Notes: generated by a model not told the origin, from the letters alone. A DNA stretch of 64,000 bases from Dechloromonas sp. (GCA_028689015.1 JAQTXC010000009.1:1-64000), one strand, 5' to 3'. Numbered from the stretch's first letter, positions 43,272-55,454 are shown. Numbers and translations are program-made.

Positions 43272-46200
43272 ACGTCCCTCATTTTCAAGGCTTCCTGGAT
43301 ATCCACTTCGACGACACGAGACACCCCGGATTCCTGCATCGTCACGCCGACCAGTTGTTCGGCCATTTCCATCGCAATTTTATTATGGGAAATAAATAGG
43401 AACTGCGTATTTCCCGACATCTTTTTAACCATACCGCAGAATCGCTCGGTATTCGTGTCATCCAGTGGCGCATCTACCTCATCGAGCAGGCAGAACGGCG
43501 CCGGATTGAGCTGGAACATCGAAAAGACCAGGGCAATCGCAGTCAAAGCCTTTTCACCCCCCGACAGCAGGTGGATAGTCGAATTTTTCTTGCCGGGTGG
43601 CTGGGCAATAACCTGGACGCCGGCATCGAGGATTTCGTCGCCAGTCATCACCAGTTCGGCCCGGCCACCGCCAAACAATTCAGGGAAAAGTTGCCCGAAA
43701 TGGCGGTTGACCGTATTAAAGGTGTTTTGCAACAAATCGCGCGATTCGCGGTCGATGCGGCGAATGGCGTTTTCCAGCGTTGCCATCGCCTCGGTCAGGT
43801 CAGCCGCCTGCATGTCGAGATAGCCCTTGCGCTCGGTCGCCGCCGCCAGCTCCGCCAAGGCCGCCATATTGACTGCCCCCAGTTCGGCAATGGCGTTACT
43901 CAGCCGGGTGATTTCGCCCTGCAGCGCCGGCGCCCGGGCCGTAGCCAGTTCCGGGGCGAGTGCTGCTTCATCGGCCGCCGCCTCAAGCAATTGCTGGGCA
44001 AATTGTTCGGCATTGAGCGCCGCAGCTTGTTCCTTCAGCTTCAATTCGCCGATGGCCAGCCGCAAAGGTTCCAGGCCTTGTTCAAGGCGCAGACGCTGCT
44101 CTTCCAGCTGGCGCAAGGCCTGGGTCGCGGTTTCCAGGGCATCGCGGCGAGTCGCCAGGGCTTTCTCGGCGAGCAAGCGATGATCGAGCGCCGTCTGCAA
44201 CTGGCTTTCCATGGCCTCGTCCGGCGCCGCCTGAACCTGACCAGCGCAGGCCGCCCGGTCGCGCTCGATGCGCCCCAGTTCGCGCTGAGCCAGCGCCTGC
44301 TGGGCAAAAATATCCTGTAACTTACCGGCGGCCTCGCGGGCTGAAAACTGCGCTTCGCGTAGCGCCCGGTCAAAATCGGCGTGACGTTCGCGTTCGGCCC
44401 GCACGGCGCGCTCGCAGTCATCAAGCCGCGATTGCGCCCCGCTGACCAAAACGCGGATACGGCTCAAGCCTTGGCGAATCTCTTCGATGCGTTCATCGGC
44501 GGCCATGTCACGCTCGCGCTCATGCGCCTCTTCCTCGGCCAGTTCAGCCCGTTGCTCGGCCTGGCGTTCCTGCTGCTCCTGGTAACGAGCCAGCGCCTGC
44601 GACAGCTTCAATACCTCGACCTGAACCTGATGGACACGCTGCTGACGGTCGGTGACGTATTGTCGCGTTTCGTCGATCTCTTCCTGCTTGTCGGCAAACT
44701 GTTCGTCAAGCAGCGCGAGTTGCTCACGCAGACTGTCACCGCGCGCTTCGGCCAATGCGATGCCGTCGGCCAGCGCCTCGATCTCGCGCTGCCGTTCGAG
44801 CAAACCATGCTCGCCCTGATCCGGCGCAAAAAATGTCAAGCTGTGACGGGTCAGCACCTCACCACCCCGAGTGACAATAACCCCACCGGCCACCAACTGC
44901 GCCCGCTGGCCGAGCGCTTCAGCCAGCGTCTCGGCGGTCTGTACCGAACCCAGCCAGTCGGCCAGCACGGTTTGAATGGCCAGCACCTCGCAGCGCACCC
45001 GGGCCGCCAGGCTGCTAGCCGGTATTTTTGCGGTCGACCCGGCGTCGACCGCAACATCGCCCAGCATCACCGACAGTCGGGCCGCCGGCCGGTCATCCAG
45101 CCAAGCCGGTAATTGCTGCGCCGCATCGTCGCTGGCAATGGCCGACAGGCGTTCGCGCAACACCGCCTCAACCGCCGTTTCCCAGCCGGCCTCGACCTGG
45201 ATCTGCTGCCACAGCGCCGGCACGTCAGCCAGGCCGTGCCGCTGCAGCCATTCGGGGAGCTGGCCACGGCTGGCCGTCTTCGCCTGCATCTGTTCGAGCG
45301 CCGCCTGCCGGGCCTGGCCGGCGGCCAATTCGCGCTCCAGACGCTGCAAATCTCCCTGCACCCCCTTGCGCCGGCTATCGAGCCGCGGCATTTCCTGCTG
45401 CAATTGCTGCACGTGCTCCTGGTCGCCGGCCAGTTCCTCGCGCAACAGTTCGAGTTCCTCTGCCTTCTCGGCCAAGGTCAATTCGTCCGGCACCTCGCCC
45501 AGCGTTTCGCCGCGTAGCCGCTCGCGGCGCTGAACAATCGTTTGCAAGGCACGCTGGGCATGCGCCTTGTTCGTCAGTTCAACTTCCAGTTTCTGTTCGC
45601 CCTGCGCCGTCCGGGCTTTCAGGCGTTGTAACTCTTCAAGGGCCTGGGCGTGGTCTTCCTCCACGTGCGGTGCCACATCCATCTGGGCCTGCAGCCGCTC
45701 TTCCGCCTCGGCCACCCGCAACTCGGTCATTTCCTGCAATTCTTCCCATTTCTCGCGGTCGACGGCGAGTGTCTCGGCATTTTTCGTCCAGTGCGCCAAC
45801 TCGTCTTCGAGCTGCACCAGCCGTGCTTCCAGTTGGCTGCGCGATTCGCGACGATGACGAATTTCCGCCTCCAGTCGAGCCACGTCGGCATTGGCGGCGT
45901 ACATCTCGCTCTGCGCCGTGTGCAAGGCATCGCCCGCAGCAAAATGCGCTTCGCGCGTTTCCTCGGCCCGCGCCTCGGTATCGCGCAGTGCTGCGCTCTG
46001 TGCCTCCAGCTCGGTACTGGCTCGCGCCACCTCCAGCGCCAGCCGCTGCCGCTCGGCCGCCGCCTCGCGCTGCTTGAGCAACCACAGTAATTGCTGACGC
46101 TGTACCCGTTGCTCGTTCAAGCCCTGGTAACGCCGTGCCACCTCGGCCTGCGCTTGCAGACGGTCCATCTGATGGCCCAATTCCTGGCGAATGTCCTCAA

Positions 46201-46780
46201 CGCGCAGCAGGTTTTCGCGCGTATCGTCGAGTCGACCGTGTGTTTCCTTGCGCCGCTCCTTGTAGCGGGTCACCCCGGCGGCTTCTTCAAGAAAGACCCG
46301 CAGATCGTCCGGTCGCGCCTCGATAATGCGCGAGATCATACCTTGGCCGATGATGGCGTAAGCGCGTGGCCCCAGGCCGGTGCCTAGAAAGAGGTCGGTA
46401 ATGTCCTTGCGACGGACCTTCAGATTATTGATGAAATAATCCGACTGCCCCTGCCGAGTCAGGACTCGCTTGACCGACAATTCACTAAACTGCGACCACT
46501 GACCCAGCGCCCGACCCAGCACGTTGTCAAAGATGAGTTCGACCGAGGCACGCGACACCGGCTGACGATTGGTCGAGCCATTGAAAATGACGTCCTGCAT
46601 CGACTCGCCACGCAATTCGGAGGCTTTGGACTCGCCCAGCACCCAGCGCACCGCATCCATGATGTTGGACTTGCCGCAGCCATTGGGCCCGACGACGCCG
46701 ACCAGTTGCCCCGGCAGGGCCACCGCAGTCGGATCGACAAAGGACTTGAAACCAGCAAGTTTGAGTTTGGTCAGGCGCAT
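43268..46780 (-). CDS. smc: Chromosome segregation ATPase SMC
   Basis: A 1170-residue chromosome condensation protein. The Walker A motif GPNGCGKSN lies at residues 31-39, a long coiled coil runs to a central hinge (about 515-640), a second coiled coil follows, and the C-terminal head carries the LLSGGEKALTAIAL signature and Walker B CLLDEVDAPLDD. I chose the ATG at 46780 (MRLTKLKLAGFKSF); the longer frame adds 99 residues antisense to guaD that look random. ScpA/ScpB partners are not in the window. It starts the compact minus-strand run. Confidence 0.97.
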
Positions 46781-46864
46781 GCGCGAAGCCACCGGGCGGC
46801 TGCCCGCCAATTGGGGGGCCGTATGATAGCATCGTCGCATCGCCAGGCTCCCGATCTCCCCACC

Positions 46865-47338
46865 ATGCATCCGGACGACACCTTTCTTTCCCGCACCCTC
46901 GACTTGGCCCGGCAGGGCAGTAGCCAGGGCGATGGCGGCCCCTTCGGGGCGCTGATCGTCCATCAAGGAAAAATCATTGCCGAAAGCTGGAATCGCGTCA
47001 TTGCCACGGTCGACCCCACGGCACACGCTGAAATCGGCGCCATTCGCAGTGCCTGTCAATCCCTTGATCGTTATCACCTGACCGGCTGCACGCTCTACGC
47101 CTCCAGCGAGCCCTGCCCGATGTGCCTGTCAGCCGCCTATTGGGCGCGCATCGACCGCATCGTCTTCGCCAATCGCCGCGATGCTGCAGCCGCCATCGGT
47201 TTTTGCGATGCCGATTTGTACGATGAACTACAGCGCGATCCGGGCGAGCGCCGCATCGTCATGGAACATCGCCCACAAGCCGGCGCCCGGGAAATCATGA
47301 CCGCGTGGGCAGCCAACCCTGACCATAGCTCGTATTAA
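46865..47338 (+). CDS. guaD: Guanine deaminase, cytidine-deaminase-like fold
   Basis: A 157-residue zinc deaminase. The metal and catalytic residues are H54 and E56 (HAEIGAI) and C84/C87 (EPCPMC). The fold, length and C-terminal tail match the Bacillus GuaD type of guanine deaminase, which makes xanthine, more than TadA, which has a different C-terminal end. A longer upstream start is possible but has no ribosome site. It diverges from smc. With hpt and the MTI phosphorylase on the other strand, this area holds three purine-salvage genes. tRNA adenosine deaminase is the alternative. Confidence 0.82.
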   Translation: MHPDDTFLSRTLDLARQGSSQGDGGPFGALIVHQGKIIAESWNRVIATVDPTAHAEIGAIRSACQSLDRYHLTGCTLYASSEPCPMCLSAAYWARIDRIVFANRRDAAAAIGFCDADLYDELQRDPGERRIVMEHRPQAGAREIMTAWAANPDHSSY

Positions 47339-47377
47339 CGCACTGCGGCCCAAGCGCTCGCCCTGGACACCTCCCCC

Positions 47378-47806
47378 ATGCTGCTCGGCCTGCATCACCT
47401 CGCCATCCTCTGTAGCGACTACCAACGCGCCAAAGCCTTCTATGTCGACCTCCTCGGCTTGCGCATCATTGCCGAGCATTACCGCGCCGAGCGCGACTCT
47501 TACAAGCTGGACCTGGCCCTGGCAGACGGCAGCCAGATTGAACTCTTTTCCTTCCCCCACCCCCCGCCACGCCCCAGCTATCCCGAAGCCTGCGGCCTGC
47601 GTCACCTGGCGTTTGCCGTGACCGACCTCGACGCCGTCATCGCTCGGCTGGCCGAGCAGGGCATTCGCTGCGAAGCCATCCGGCTGGATGCGGTCAACCA
47701 GCGCCGCTTCACCTTTTTCAGCGACCCGGACGGCCTGCCGCTGGAACTGTATGAAGTGGGCAGCGGGCCGTCCCAGGTCAATGATGACCGGCCCAGCGGC
47801 TGTTGA
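47378..47806 (+). CDS. VOC-family protein, GloA2/YaeR-like
   Basis: A 142-residue single vicinal-oxygen-chelate protein. The paired beta-alpha-beta modules are clear: GLHHLAILCSDYQRAKAFYVDLLGLRI first, and GLRHLAFAVTDLDAVIARL second, with the metal ligands H6 or H7, E56 and a second-module His and Glu. It resembles the GloA2/YaeR group, a likely lyase of unproved substrate. It follows guaD by 39 bases. Confidence 0.8.
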   Translation: MLLGLHHLAILCSDYQRAKAFYVDLLGLRIIAEHYRAERDSYKLDLALADGSQIELFSFPHPPPRPSYPEACGLRHLAFAVTDLDAVIARLAEQGIRCEAIRLDAVNQRRFTFFSDPDGLPLELYEVGSGPSQVNDDRPSGC

Positions 47807-47888
47807 GGCGTCGACTTTGCCGCATCCTGGCCGGCTGAAAAGATCAATTTCAGGCGATAATCGCCCCTTTATTTCAGCCGCTGACGCC

Positions 47889-49079
47889 GTGAATCCTCAT
47901 CTCGCCCAACTCCAGCCCTACCCGTTTGAAAAACTGCGCGCCCTGTTTGCCGGCGTGACGCCGCATGCGCAGTTCAAGGAAATCAAGCTGTCGATCGGCG
48001 AGCCGCAACATGCCACGCCGGCTTTCATCATGGACGAACTGGCCAAGGGCCTGCATGGCCTGGCCAATTATCCAACCACCCAGGGCATGCCCCTGCTGCG
48101 CCAGACCATGGCCAAATGGTGCCGTCATCGTTATGGCCTGGAACTGAACCCGGACACGGAAGTTCTCCCGGTCAACGGCTCGCGCGAGGCACTTTTTTCC
48201 TTGGCCCAAACCGTCATCGACCCCAGCCGTGGCCCGGTGCCAATTGTCGTCAGCCCCAACCCGTTCTATCAGATCTACGAAGGGGCCGCCTACCTGGCCG
48301 GCGCCGAGCCGCGCTTTCTGAATACCCTGCCGGATAACGATTTCGCCTTCGACTATGCCAGCCTGAGCGCAGCGGAGTGGGCGCGCGTCCAGTTGTTCTA
48401 CGTCTGCTCGCCGGGCAATCCGACCGGCAAAGTCATGTCACTGGACGACTGGCAGACCTTGTTCGCCTTGTCCGACAAATACGGTTTCATCATCGCCTCC
48501 GACGAGTGTTATTCGGAAATCTACTTCGACGAAGCTCAGCCGCCGATCGGCGGTTTGCAGGCCGCCCAGTTGCTCGGCCGCTCGAACGAACGGCTGGTCA
48601 TGTTCTCCAGTTTGTCCAAGCGCTCCAACGTACCGGGCATGCGTTCCGGTTTCGTTGCTGGCGATGCCGAAATTCTCAAAAAATTCCTGCTGTACCGCAC
48701 TTACCATGGCTGCGCCATGGCCCCGCCCGTGCAACTGGCCTCAATAGCCGCCTGGAACGACGAAACGCACGTACTCGACAATCGCAACCAGTACCGCGAA
48801 AAATTTGCTGCCTGCACGCCGCTGATTGCTGACGTCCTGGGTACCGCCCTGCCGGACGCCGGTTTTTACCTGTGGGCGAGAACGCCGATTGCCGATACCG
48901 ACTTCGCCCGGGGCCTGCTGGAACACTATAATGTCGTGGTTTTGCCTGGCAGCTTCCTCGGCCGCGAAATCAACGGCGTCAACCCCGGCGCCCATTTTGT
49001 TCGCATCGCCCTGGTTGCTTCGCTCGATGAATGTCTCGACGCCAGCCAGCGCATCCGCCAATTTGCCCAACAACTGTAA
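47889..49079 (+). CDS. dapC: Succinyldiaminopimelate transaminase
   Basis: A 396-residue PLP-dependent aminotransferase that makes N-succinyl-LL-diaminopimelate in the succinylase lysine pathway. The catalytic Lys lies in [17 protein letters not shown], and the [16 protein letters not shown] motif is clear. I chose a GTG start at 47889 ([13 protein letters not shown]), because upstream sequence in the frame overlaps the VOC gene and no ATG gives a family-like N-terminus. The ribosome site is unclear. dapD follows 14 bases on and dapE two genes later, supporting the assignment. Confidence 0.92.
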   Translation: MNPHLAQLQPYPFEKLRALFAGVTPHAQFKEIKLSIGEPQHATPAFIMDELAKGLHGLANYPTTQGMPLLRQTMAKWCRHRYGLELNPDTEVLPVNGSREALFSLAQTVIDPSRGPVPIVVSPNPFYQIYEGAAYLAGAEPRFLNTLPDNDFAFDYASLSAAEWARVQLFYVCSPGNPTGKVMSLDDWQTLFALSDKYGFIIASDECYSEIYFDEAQPPIGGLQAAQLLGRSNERLVMFSSLSKRSNVPGMRSGFVAGDAEILKKFLLYRTYHGCAMAPPVQLASIAAWNDETHVLDNRNQYREKFAACTPLIADVLGTALPDAGFYLWARTPIADTDFARGLLEHYNVVVLPGSFLGREINGVNPGAHFVRIALVASLDECLDASQRIRQFAQQL

Positions 49080-49093
49080 ATAGAGAGAACCCC

Positions 49094-49909
49094 ATGACGC
49101 ATCCGCTGCAAGCCACCATCGACGAACTTTGGGAAAAGCGCACCGAGCTGACCACGCAATCCACCGAGGCGATCAAAATCATCGAAACCGTGATCGGTGA
49201 CCTGGACAGCGGCAAACTGCGCGTTGCCGAAAAGATCAATGGCGAATGGGTGGTGAATCAGTGGGCCAAGAAAGCCGTCCTGCTCTCCTTCCGCACCCGC
49301 GACAACCGCGTCCAGGAAGCAGGCGACGTCCGCTTCTACGACAAGGTTGACACCAAATTTCAGGGCTGGACTGAAGAACAGTTCAAGGCCGGTGGCTTCC
49401 GTGTCGTGCCGGGTGCATTCGCCCGCAAAGGCTCGTTCATCGCCAAAAACGCCGTGCTGATGCCCTCCTTCGTCAACATCGGCGCCTACGTCGATGAAGG
49501 CACCATGGTCGATGCCTGGGCCACGGTGGGTAGCTGCGCGCAGATCGGCAAGAACGTGCACCTGTCGGGCGGCGTTGGCATCGGCGGCGTCCTTGAACCG
49601 ATCCAGGCCGGTCCGGTCATCATCGAAGACAACTGCTTCATCGGCGCCCGCTCGGAAGTCGTCGAAGGCGTCGTCGTCGGCGAGAACTCAGTGATCTCGA
49701 TGGGTGTGTATATCGGCCAGAGCACGCCGATCTACGACCGCGAAACTGGCGAGGTCACCTACGGCCGCATCCCGCCGGGCTCGGTCGTCATTTCCGGCAA
49801 CCTGCCGAAGGATGGCGGCAAGTACAGCCTGTACGCCGCCATCATCGTCAAGAAGGTCGACGCGCAAACCCGCTCGAAGACCAGCATCAACGAGCTGCTG
49901 CGCGCCTGA
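49094..49909 (+). CDS. dapD: Tetrahydrodipicolinate N-succinyltransferase
   Basis: A 271-residue enzyme of lysine and diaminopimelate synthesis that succinylates tetrahydrodipicolinate. It has an N-terminal helical domain and a left-handed beta-helix with hexapeptide repeats ([21 protein letters not shown]). Start at ATG 49094 with a GAGAGAA site. A REP-like palindrome follows the stop and separates it from pilU. Confidence 0.97.
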   Translation: MTHPLQATIDELWEKRTELTTQSTEAIKIIETVIGDLDSGKLRVAEKINGEWVVNQWAKKAVLLSFRTRDNRVQEAGDVRFYDKVDTKFQGWTEEQFKAGGFRVVPGAFARKGSFIAKNAVLMPSFVNIGAYVDEGTMVDAWATVGSCAQIGKNVHLSGGVGIGGVLEPIQAGPVIIEDNCFIGARSEVVEGVVVGENSVISMGVYIGQSTPIYDRETGEVTYGRIPPGSVVISGNLPKDGGKYSLYAAIIVKKVDAQTRSKTSINELLRA

Positions 49910-49928
49910 TCCCGGCGTAATCGCCTCC

Positions 49929-49974
49929 GTCATGGCGAACCCGCCGGCCCTCCGCTCGGTGCGCTCGCCATGAC
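49929..49974. repeat. REP-like palindrome, copy 1
   Basis: GTCATGGCGA (49929-49938) and its exact complement TCGCCATGAC (49965-49974) enclose a GC-rich loop. The arms closely resemble those at 60841-60885 (GTCATCGCGAGG). Together they look like one family of intergenic palindromes. It is also placed to act as an end-of-mRNA hairpin after dapD, with TTTT downstream. Confidence 0.65.
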
Positions 49975-49997
49975 TTTTCCTTCCTGAAGAGGCTGGC

Positions 49998-51185
49998 ATG
50001 ATCCTCGACAAGCTGTTTCAGTTGATGTCGGAAAAACAGGCGTCGGATATCTATATTTCCGCCGGCGCCCCAATTCATATCAAGATTCAGGGCAACACCC
50101 TGCCGGTCAATCAGCAAATGATGATGCCGGACATGATCGACAAGATCGCCAGCGAGCTGATGTCGCCCGATCAGGCGCAGATGTTCGAGGCGACCAACGA
50201 GATGAACCTGTCGTTCGGGGTGCCGAATGCCGGCAACTTCCGGATCAACCTGTTCCGCCAGCGCGGCTCAACCAGCATTGTCATCCGTTTCATCCTGGGC
50301 AACATTCCGCCGCTCGACACCCTCGGACTTCCCCCTGTCCTGGCCGAAATGATCATGGAGAAGCGCGGTCTGATCCTGATCGTCGGCTCGACCGGCTCCG
50401 GCAAGTCGACCACCATCGCGGCAATGCTCGACTATCGCAACACGACGCGAACCGGCCATATCCTGACCATTGAAGACCCGATCGAATTCCTGTTCAAGCA
50501 CAAGAAATCGATCGTCAATCAGCGCGAAATCGGCATGGACACCCACGACTGGGGGACGGCGCTGAAAAATGCCATGCGCCAGGCTCCTGACTGCATCATG
50601 ATCGGTGAAATCCGTGACCGCGAAACGATGCAGGCGGCGATTGCCTACGCCCAGACCGGTCACCTGTGCCTGGCCACACTGCACGCCAACAACAGCTACC
50701 ACGCCTTGAACCGCATCATCAGCTTTTTTCCGATGGAAAACCGGCCGGCGCTGTTCCTCGATCTATCGGTCGCCCTGCGCGCCATCGTCTCGCAGCGCCT
50801 GATCCGCATGCCGAATGGCAAACGCATGCCCACCTGTGAGGTCATGCTCAACACCCGCCATGTCGGAGAGCTGATCGAACGCGGCGATGTGCCAGGACTC
50901 AAGGAAGCCATGGAGAAATCCATGGCGCCGGGTTCGCAGACCTTTGAACAGGATCTGGTCCGCCTCTATCAGGCGGGCCAGATCTCGCTCGACGAAGCGC
51001 TGGCCAACGCCGACTCGCCGAGCAACTTGTCCTGGCTGATCAACAACACCGAAGCCAACCCAAGCAACGAACAAAAAGAACAAAAAATCGACACCACCGT
51101 GAATTTCGACAGCACCAACGAAGGCGGCGCTTCGTTCAAGGAATTCACCCTCAGCCTCGCCGACGATGATGATGAATCGCCCTGA
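49998..51185 (+). CDS. Type IV pilus retraction ATPase, PilU-like
   Basis: A 395-residue PilT/VirB11-type hexameric ATPase that helps retract type IV pili. Walker A GSTGSGKST is at residues 130-138, the Asp box IEDPIEF follows, Walker B is in DCIMIGEIRDRETMQAAIAYA, and HLCLATLHANN holds the His box. The Asp/Glu-rich C-terminal tail and the RQAPDCIMIGEI wording favour PilU over PilT. It sits within the dap genes with no other pilus genes nearby. dapE begins at the next base after its stop. Confidence 0.87.
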   Translation: MILDKLFQLMSEKQASDIYISAGAPIHIKIQGNTLPVNQQMMMPDMIDKIASELMSPDQAQMFEATNEMNLSFGVPNAGNFRINLFRQRGSTSIVIRFILGNIPPLDTLGLPPVLAEMIMEKRGLILIVGSTGSGKSTTIAAMLDYRNTTRTGHILTIEDPIEFLFKHKKSIVNQREIGMDTHDWGTALKNAMRQAPDCIMIGEIRDRETMQAAIAYAQTGHLCLATLHANNSYHALNRIISFFPMENRPALFLDLSVALRAIVSQRLIRMPNGKRMPTCEVMLNTRHVGELIERGDVPGLKEAMEKSMAPGSQTFEQDLVRLYQAGQISLDEALANADSPSNLSWLINNTEANPSNEQKEQKIDTTVNFDSTNEGGASFKEFTLSLADDDDESP

Positions 51186-52352
<1,167 letters not shown>

Positions 52353-52373
52353 TTCGCCACTGAGCACGAGCCC

Positions 52374-53270
52374 ATGACCGCTGCTGCCAAAACCGAACTG
52401 ATCACCGTCCGTGACTTCATCCGCTACGCGGTCAGCCGCTTCAGCGCTGCCCGCCTCTTTTTTGGCCATGGCAGCGACAACGCCTGGGACGAAGCGGTGT
52501 ACCTGACCTTGCACACGCTGCACCTGCCACTCGATCGCCTGGAACCCTTCCTCGATGCCCGCCTGCTGCCCGAAGAGCGCGTCACCCTGCTCGACCTCTA
52601 CAACCGCCGCTGCCAGGACCGCCTGCCCGCCGCTTACCTGACACACGAAGCCTGGCTGGGCGAACACCGCTTTTATGTCGACGACCGGGTCATCGTGCCG
52701 CGCTCCTTCATCGCCGAACTGCTCGACGAACAACTGGCGCCATGGATCGACGACCCCTGGGCCATTAACAACGCACTCGATCTTTGCACCGGTTCCGGCT
52801 GCCTGGCGATCAAGCTGGCGATCAATTTCCCCAACAGCCAGGTCGACGCGGTCGACCTGTCGCCCGAAGCGCTTTTGGTCGCCGAACGCAATATTGCCGA
52901 CTATCACCTGGTCGACCGCGTGCACCGCATCCACTCCGACGGTTTCAGCCAGTTGGCCGGCAAACGTTACGACCTGATCATTTCCAACCCGCCCTACGTC
53001 GATGCCCAAGCCGTTTCCACCCTGCCGCCTGAATACCTGCACGAACCGGAAATGGCGCTCGGCTCAGGGAAAGATGGCCTGGATTTCACCCGTCACCTGC
53101 TGGCTGCCGCACGGCAACACCTGACTGACGACGGCCTGCTGGTCGTTGAAATCGGCCACAACCGCGACGCTCTGGAAGCGGCCTACCCCACCCTGCCCTT
53201 CACTTGGCTCGACACCCGCGCTGGCGACGACTACGTCTTCCTGCTGCGCGCGGAAGACCTGCCCGCCTGA
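52374..53270 (+). CDS. prmB: Ribosomal protein L3 glutamine methyltransferase
   Basis: A 298-residue SAM-dependent methyltransferase that modifies a Gln of ribosomal protein L3. It shows LDLCTGSGCLAIKLAINFPNSQVDAVDLS (motif I) and the catalytic IISNPPYVDAQAV (NPPY). The extended N-terminal helical domain and HEPEMALGSGKDGLDF separate PrmB from PrmC. It follows dapE on the same strand. Confidence 0.92.
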   Translation: MTAAAKTELITVRDFIRYAVSRFSAARLFFGHGSDNAWDEAVYLTLHTLHLPLDRLEPFLDARLLPEERVTLLDLYNRRCQDRLPAAYLTHEAWLGEHRFYVDDRVIVPRSFIAELLDEQLAPWIDDPWAINNALDLCTGSGCLAIKLAINFPNSQVDAVDLSPEALLVAERNIADYHLVDRVHRIHSDGFSQLAGKRYDLIISNPPYVDAQAVSTLPPEYLHEPEMALGSGKDGLDFTRHLLAAARQHLTDDGLLVVEIGHNRDALEAAYPTLPFTWLDTRAGDDYVFLLRAEDLPA

Positions 53271-53331
53271 GCCGCCATTGCCAGCACTGTGCAGCCCCTG
53301 TCAGCCCCCCCTGAGCACTGAACCGCCGGCC

Positions 53332-54198
53332 ATGAAGCTCTACGCCCTGCCCAGCCCGTTCGAGATCGAAACCGGCACCGTTCTGCTGCTCGAACCAGAC
53401 TGGGCACGGGCCGGCGAATTACGCGCCCAGTTGCTCGATGAGAGCTATCCCAAACCCTTCGTCATCGACGACGGTCAATCGCGTTATCTGTATTTCAACG
53501 TCCGCCTGATGCAAAGCGAGATGTCGCTCAAGGCACCGCACGACCTGGCCTTGCGGTACACCCAGAAAATGATGGCTTTTCTGCTCTTCCTGCCACGCCC
53601 GAAACGGCTGGTGCTGATCGGTCTGGGCGGCGGCTCCATCATCAAGTTCTGCCATCGTCGCCTGCCGGGCGTCCATCTCACTGCGGTGGAACTCAACCCC
53701 GACGTGATTGCATTGCGCGAAGCCTTTTTCGTGCCGCCCGATGATGAGCGCCTGCACATCCTGCACGGTGATGGGGCCGATTACATCGCCCATAGCGATA
53801 AGGGCATTGACGCCCTGCTCGTCGATGCCTTTGATAAAACCGGCTTTGCACCCACCCTGGCCAACCGGGAGTTTTTTGAACAAGCCTACGGCAAGCTCTC
53901 CGGCAACGGCGTGCTGGTCATCAACCTGGCCGGCGACAAGGACAGCTACGCTGGCTTGATCGGCGAAGCAATGCACGTTTTCGACGATCAGGTCATCGTC
54001 ATCTCGGTCCCGGAGGACGGCAACCACATCCTCTACGCCTTCAAGGAACGTTATTTCGAACCACGCTGGCGCTGGCTCAACAATCACGCCAAGGAATTGC
54101 GCGCCCGCCTCGGCCTCGACTTCCCGGCCTTTGCCCAAAAAATCGAACGCTCCAGCAAACTCGGCCTGGCCCGTCGCGAAGCCATTCGCGGCCGCTGA
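53332..54198 (+). CDS. Spermidine synthase-like protein
   Basis: A 288-residue protein with a spermidine-synthase-type Rossmann core: VLIGLGGGSIIKFCHRRLPGVHLTAVELNPDVIALREAF, then LHILHGDGADYI and a DALLVDAFDKTGFAP segment. It may be an aminopropyltransferase or a relative with another role, as such stand-alone homologues are common. The polyamine-binding gate residues cannot be judged. I chose the ATG at 53332; the longer frame overlaps prmB. Confidence 0.75.
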   Translation: MKLYALPSPFEIETGTVLLLEPDWARAGELRAQLLDESYPKPFVIDDGQSRYLYFNVRLMQSEMSLKAPHDLALRYTQKMMAFLLFLPRPKRLVLIGLGGGSIIKFCHRRLPGVHLTAVELNPDVIALREAFFVPPDDERLHILHGDGADYIAHSDKGIDALLVDAFDKTGFAPTLANREFFEQAYGKLSGNGVLVINLAGDKDSYAGLIGEAMHVFDDQVIVISVPEDGNHILYAFKERYFEPRWRWLNNHAKELRARLGLDFPAFAQKIERSSKLGLARREAIRGR

Positions 54199-54227
54199 TC
54201 AGGCGCCGGCCAGAACGCCCCCACACC

Positions 54228-55454
54228 TCAAAGCACACAGGCGGCCAGATCAGCCGCAGGAAAATGGAACAAGGACGAAAAACCAAAGGCAGTCGGTTCC
54301 TCGGTCGTCAGATGCCCCTCCTCCTCATCCCGGAAAACGCACTGAATTTCCTCGATTTCCCGGCGATGACTGATCAGGATGTCAACACACTGGCGATCCA
54401 ACTTCCAGCGACTCATGTCGCGCAAGGTTTCAAAAGCCGCGTCGTTGCTCCAGGCCTCTTTGTAGGGACGCTTCGAGGTTAGCGCATCAAACACATCGGC
54501 TACGGCGATGATGCGAGCCTCGATCGGAATAGCAGCCCCGGCCAGCCCCCTGGGATAACCGCTACCATCGAAATTTTCGTGGTGATGCTCGGCAATATGA
54601 CAAACCACCGACACAAAACCCGCGCCGTTGAGTCCAAAATTACCCAGCATCGCCTCAATCATCTGCCGCCCCTTGGTGGCATGGGTCTTCATGATCTCGA
54701 ACTCATCCGGGGTCAGTTTCCCCGGCTTGCGCAGAATCTCGTCGGGAATCGCGATCTTGCCAATATCGTGCATGGGTGCGAACCAGAAGATGGACTCGAC
54801 GAATTCGTCATCGAGCCCATTGTCCCGGGCGATGTCATTGGCGATCAAACGGGAAAAACGGGCCATGCGTTCCAGATGCCCACCGGTTTCCGGGTCCTTG
54901 TGGCCGGAAAAACAAATGGCCGTCCGTAAAGCCCCTTGCAGGGTCTGCACCTGTTTCAGCTCGAAGCTGACCAACAAGGAGACCAGCCGGGCAATCATGT
55001 CCAGATAAGGCAGCATCGCCTCGGTGAACACCCCGGGACGCTGAGAATTGAAAAAGACGAAACCTGCCAACTGCTGGTTCTGGTACATCGGCACGGTATA
55101 ACTGGCGCGATAACCGTGGGCCTTGATCTTTTTTGCATGTTCGCTGTGGCTCTGATCAAACACCGCCAGATCATTGATGACCCGCGGTTTGCCATCCAGA
55201 TAGGTCTGATAGAGCGAACCCGCATCACGCAGCTTGCACTGGTAATGGCCCAGCGGATTGCCGCCCTCCGTGCTGTGGGCAAATGTTTTTAAAATGTCGC
55301 ACCGCGGGTCGTAGACCGCGACACCAATCCGATCGACGAAACTGCATTTCTGACGCAGCACCCGATGCAGAAAGCTGATCTTTTCCGACACCGAGATCTT
55401 CTCGTTCAGCTGATTCAGTAGATCCTGATGTGCACACGCCGTCTTGTTTCTCAT
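54228..55454 (-). CDS. HD-GYP cyclic-di-GMP phosphodiesterase with GAF-like sensor
   Basis: A 408-residue soluble protein. An N-terminal GAF-like sensor (about residues 20-170) precedes an HD-GYP domain with GHKDPETGGHLERM, MHDIGKIAIPDEILRKPGKL, and HHENFDGSGYPRGL (the GYP motif). HD-GYP proteins hydrolyse c-di-GMP to pGpG or GMP; the metal-binding His and Asp residues all look present. A ribosome site GAGGTG precedes the start. It is divergent from the hemerythrin-LuxR gene, and their shared gap of about 195 bases holds an inverted repeat. Confidence 0.9.
   Translation of the reverse strand: MRNKTACAHQDLLNQLNEKISVSEKISFLHRVLRQKCSFVDRIGVAVYDPRCDILKTFAHSTEGGNPLGHYQCKLRDAGSLYQTYLDGKPRVINDLAVFDQSHSEHAKKIKAHGYRASYTVPMYQNQQLAGFVFFNSQRPGVFTEAMLPYLDMIARLVSLLVSFELKQVQTLQGALRTAICFSGHKDPETGGHLERMARFSRLIANDIARDNGLDDEFVESIFWFAPMHDIGKIAIPDEILRKPGKLTPDEFEIMKTHATKGRQMIEAMLGNFGLNGAGFVSVVCHIAEHHHENFDGSGYPRGLAGAAIPIEARIIAVADVFDALTSKRPYKEAWSNDAAFETLRDMSRWKLDRQCVDILISHRREIEEIQCVFRDEEEGHLTTEEPTAFGFSSLFHFPAADLAACVL

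Noticed and set aside
46781-47077. An N-terminal extension of SMC of 99 residues
   Set aside because: It lies over the guaD start on the opposite strand, has no SMC similarity, and the internal ATG at 46780 gives the standard N-terminus.
46865-47338. tRNA adenosine deaminase (tadA) instead of guanine deaminase
   Set aside because: The zinc motif fits both, but the C-terminal region and the length resemble GuaD; I kept TadA as the alternative.
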